Assembly (NCBI GenBank): GCA_009700155.1
Contig: WLMP01000050.1
Span: 1 to 6,652 of the forward strand
Length of the DNA: 6,652 nt
Direction: 5' to 3'
Origin: Actinomycetota bacterium
GTDB taxonomy: Bacteria > Actinomycetota > Actinomycetes > Nanopelagicales > Nanopelagicaceae
Part shown: positions 5,213 to 6,652 of the stretch, piece after piece
How the letters are laid out: each line of letters opens with the position of its first letter
Position numbering within the stretch: the first letter of the stretch is position 1
Made by a program: the position numbers and the translations under genes
Notes under the pieces: model-generated
What the model saw: the letters and a program-made list of their open reading frames with translations, nothing else
Databases searched by the model: none
What the model was told of the DNA's origin: nothing

Positions 5213-6253
5213 ATGAAAACCAAGGGTTACGTAGTAAAAAGTGCCAAAGCTCCACTTGAAAGTTATGACTTTGATCGTAGAGAGCTTCGTCCAAGAGATG
5301 TTGCGTTAGATATTTCCTATGCTGGTATTTGTCACTCCGATATTCATCAAGCACGTGAAGAGTGGGGTCCTGCGATATTTCCAATGGTCCCAGGCCATGA
5401 AATTGTTGGAAAAGTTACTCAAGTTGGTTCACAGGTAAGTAAATTTAAAGTTGGTGAAAGTATTGGTGTTGGTGTTTTTATTGACTCTTGTCGCAAGTGT
5501 GCAAGTTGTAATGCAGGTTTAGAACAGTACTGTGTTGAAGGTATGACAGGTACTTATAACGCCTATGAGCGAGATGGTAAAACAATTGCTTTAGGTGGCT
5601 ACTCAAATAAATTTGTAATCGATGAAGATTATGCTGTTCATGTTCCTAGCAATCTAGATCCTGCTGGTGTTGCTCCCCTAATGTGTGCCGGTATTACTTT
5701 GTACTCACCATTAAAAAATTGGAAGGCAGGGCCAGGAAAGAAAGTTGGCGTAATGGGACTTGGTGGATTGGGTCATATGGGAGTTAAGTTTGCTCACGCC
5801 CTTGGCGCTGAGACAACAGTTTTCTCTCACTCGCCAGAAAAGGAAGCTGATGCTAAACGGATGGGTGCAGATCACTTTATTCTTACTAAAGATGCTAAGG
5901 AATTGGATAAGTACAAGCAAAGCTACGATCTAATTCTTAATACAGTATCAGCAGATCTAGATCTAGAGCCTTATCTACAACTATTAAAGTTGGATGGTAC
6001 TTTGGTTGTTATCGGTTTACCCGGTAAGCCTTACGCAGTTAATGCCGGCACATTGCTTGGCCAACGACGCTCTCTTGCTGGATCGATGATCGGTGGAATG
6101 GCCGAGTTACAGGAAATGCTTAATTTTTGTGGCCAGCACAATATTGTCAGCGATGTTGAGGTTATAAAAGCCGACTATATAAATAAAGCTTATGATCGAA
6201 CAGTTGCAAGCGATGTTAAATATCGCTTTGTGATTGACGCTGCCACTTTTTAA
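5213..6253 (+). CDS. Zinc-dependent, probably NADP-linked alcohol dehydrogenase (MDR superfamily, CAD/YahK-like)
   Basis: This complete 346-residue medium-chain dehydrogenase interconverts alcohols and aldehydes. Catalytic zinc ligands are Cys40 (GICHSDIH), His62 (GHE) and Cys158 (LMCAG). Structural zinc ligands are Cys93, Cys96, Cys99 and Cys107. The nucleotide-binding motif GLGGLG is at 182-187. After the second Rossmann strand comes FSHSPEK, with Ser205, Ser207 and Lys210 and no acidic residue, which suggests NADP rather than NAD. The overall pattern (GMTGTYNAYERDGK, GGYSNKFV) matches the cinnamyl-alcohol-dehydrogenase-like group that includes E. coli YahK, enzymes of broad aldehyde range. 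It starts 7 bp after tdk and is probably in the apt-tdk operon, though it has no obvious link to nucleotide salvage. Its TAA stop shares TTAA with the convergent DUF554 stop. The specific substrate is unknown. Confidence 0.94.
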   Translation: MKTKGYVVKSAKAPLESYDFDRRELRPRDVALDISYAGICHSDIHQAREEWGPAIFPMVPGHEIVGKVTQVGSQVSKFKVGESIGVGVFIDSCRKCASCNAGLEQYCVEGMTGTYNAYERDGKTIALGGYSNKFVIDEDYAVHVPSNLDPAGVAPLMCAGITLYSPLKNWKAGPGKKVGVMGLGGLGHMGVKFAHALGAETTVFSHSPEKEADAKRMGADHFILTKDAKELDKYKQSYDLILNTVSADLDLEPYLQLLKLDGTLVVIGLPGKPYAVNAGTLLGQRRSLAGSMIGGMAELQEMLNFCGQHNIVSDVEVIKADYINKAYDRTVASDVKYRFVIDAATF

Positions 6254-6652
6254 ATAAACTGATGCGCCGCTAACGCCAGTAGCGGCGCTAAAGCAAGTGC
6301 CGGTAAGAGATTACCGATCTCAATTGTTTTAATACGTAGCAACCTTAATGAAATTCCAATTAGTAAAATTCCACCAACAGTGGTCATAGCTAATATCTGA
6401 TAATCAGCAAGAATTGCTCCGAGAAAAAGACCTATAGCTGTCCATGCGAATTGATAAATCCCAACTGGAATGCTGGAAAGTACTACACCCCAGCCAAGGG
6501 ATGCAGCAAATGCTAATGCTGCAAATCCATCTAAAGTACTTTTAAGGACAAGTTGATCAATTCCCGTACCCATACCATCTGAGATGCTTCCTAAAATTGC
6601 AAGTGGTCCGATAACAAAGATTAAAGAAGCGGTAACAAAACCTTCAACAAAA
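6250..6652 (-). CDS. DUF554 family integral membrane protein, C-terminal part
   Basis: The gene runs off the right edge; the frame stays open to the last bases, so the visible ATG at 6573 is internal, not the start. The 133 visible residues begin FVEGFVTASLIFVIGPLAIL and continue with KSTLDGFAALAFAASLGWGVVLS, both characteristic of the DUF554 (YdfK/YqgA-like) membrane family, whose members are about 220-240 residues and have no established function. Probable membrane segments in local numbering are 5-21, 42-60, 62-81, 86-104 and 114-130, with RLLRIKTIE as the one basic loop. The stop shares TTAA with the dehydrogenase stop. The promoter and start are outside the window. Family call is good; role is unknown. 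Confidence 0.85.
   Translation of the reverse strand, partial: FVEGFVTASLIFVIGPLAILGSISDGMGTGIDQLVLKSTLDGFAALAFAASLGWGVVLSSIPVGIYQFAWTAIGLFLGAILADYQILAMTTVGGILLIGISLRLLRIKTIEIGNLLPALALAPLLALAAHQFI
6264..6288. terminator. GC-rich perfect hairpin, candidate terminator between convergent genes
   Basis: GCGCCGCTA (6264-6272) and TAGCGGCGC (6280-6288) form a perfect 9-bp inverted repeat around a 7-nt loop, 10 bp after the alcohol dehydrogenase stop. On the plus strand no T run follows; on the minus strand TTTATTT follows. It most likely ends the apt-tdk-dehydrogenase transcript and perhaps limits antisense transcription. It lies within the coding sequence of the DUF554 gene (codons for Ala122 to Ala129 of the visible part). 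The structure is certain; terminator function is inferred. Confidence 0.55.

Noticed and set aside
5951..5968. Tandem AGATCT-like repeat in the alcohol dehydrogenase gene
   Set aside because: It is explained by consecutive Asp-Leu-Asp-Leu-Glu codons in frame; too short to be a functional repeat.
6250..6573. Complete small 107-residue membrane protein starting at 6573
   Set aside because: The frame continues upstream to the window edge with DUF554-like sequence (FVEGFVTASL), so the ATG at 6573 is an internal methionine of a truncated larger gene.

Overview
The window looks like a stretch of a streamlined, AT-rich actinobacterial chromosome, perhaps a freshwater 'Ca. Nanopelagicales'/acI-type lineage. 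The phylum call rests on three adjacent minus-strand genes: an SCO1664-type kinase-like protein, a DUF3090 protein and an MSMEG_4193-type histidine phosphatase. As I know these families, they are essentially confined to Actinobacteria. GC is low for that phylum (about 40% by eye). Genes are packed with overlaps or gaps of a few bases, and the longest non-coding stretches are 49, 60 and 32 bp. The lineage below phylum is inference.

Layout, left to right. (1) 1-1551, minus strand: phosphatase, then DUF3090, then the SCO1664-like gene, which runs off the left edge. They are joined by TAATG and ATGA overlaps and so are very likely one operon. (2) 1601-2545, plus: an aldo/keto reductase, divergent from (1), in which the usual catalytic His is Gln. 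(3) 2542-3861, minus: an M20 family metallopeptidase, convergent with (2); the two genes share a CTAG stop overlap. (4) 3922-4005, plus: tRNA-Leu(GAG) with an A-C mismatch in the acceptor stem. (5) 4038-6253, plus: apt, tdk and a zinc alcohol dehydrogenase, spaced 4 and 7 bp apart, probably one operon. (6) 6250-6652, minus: the C-terminal part of a DUF554 membrane protein, convergent with the dehydrogenase through a TTAA stop overlap. It carries a 9-bp GC-rich hairpin inside its coding sequence.

Functionally, apt and tdk are adenine and thymidine salvage enzymes, which suits a small-genome heterotroph that takes up nucleobases and nucleosides. The M20 hydrolase, aldo/keto reductase and alcohol dehydrogenase are general catabolic or detoxifying enzymes whose substrates cannot be read from sequence. 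The left operon is a conserved kinase-like/phosphatase module of unknown function.

Genes that begin a transcription unit have a -10-like hexamer ending 6-7 bp before the ATG and no clear Shine-Dalgarno, which suggests leaderless mRNAs. Genes inside units rely on overlap or, for the dehydrogenase, a clear AGGAG. I found no CRISPR array, insertion sequence, phage gene or long repeat. Nothing looks recently acquired. The most interesting items are the unexplained three-gene module, the leaderless pattern, the Gln-for-His reductase and the hairpin built into the DUF554 gene.
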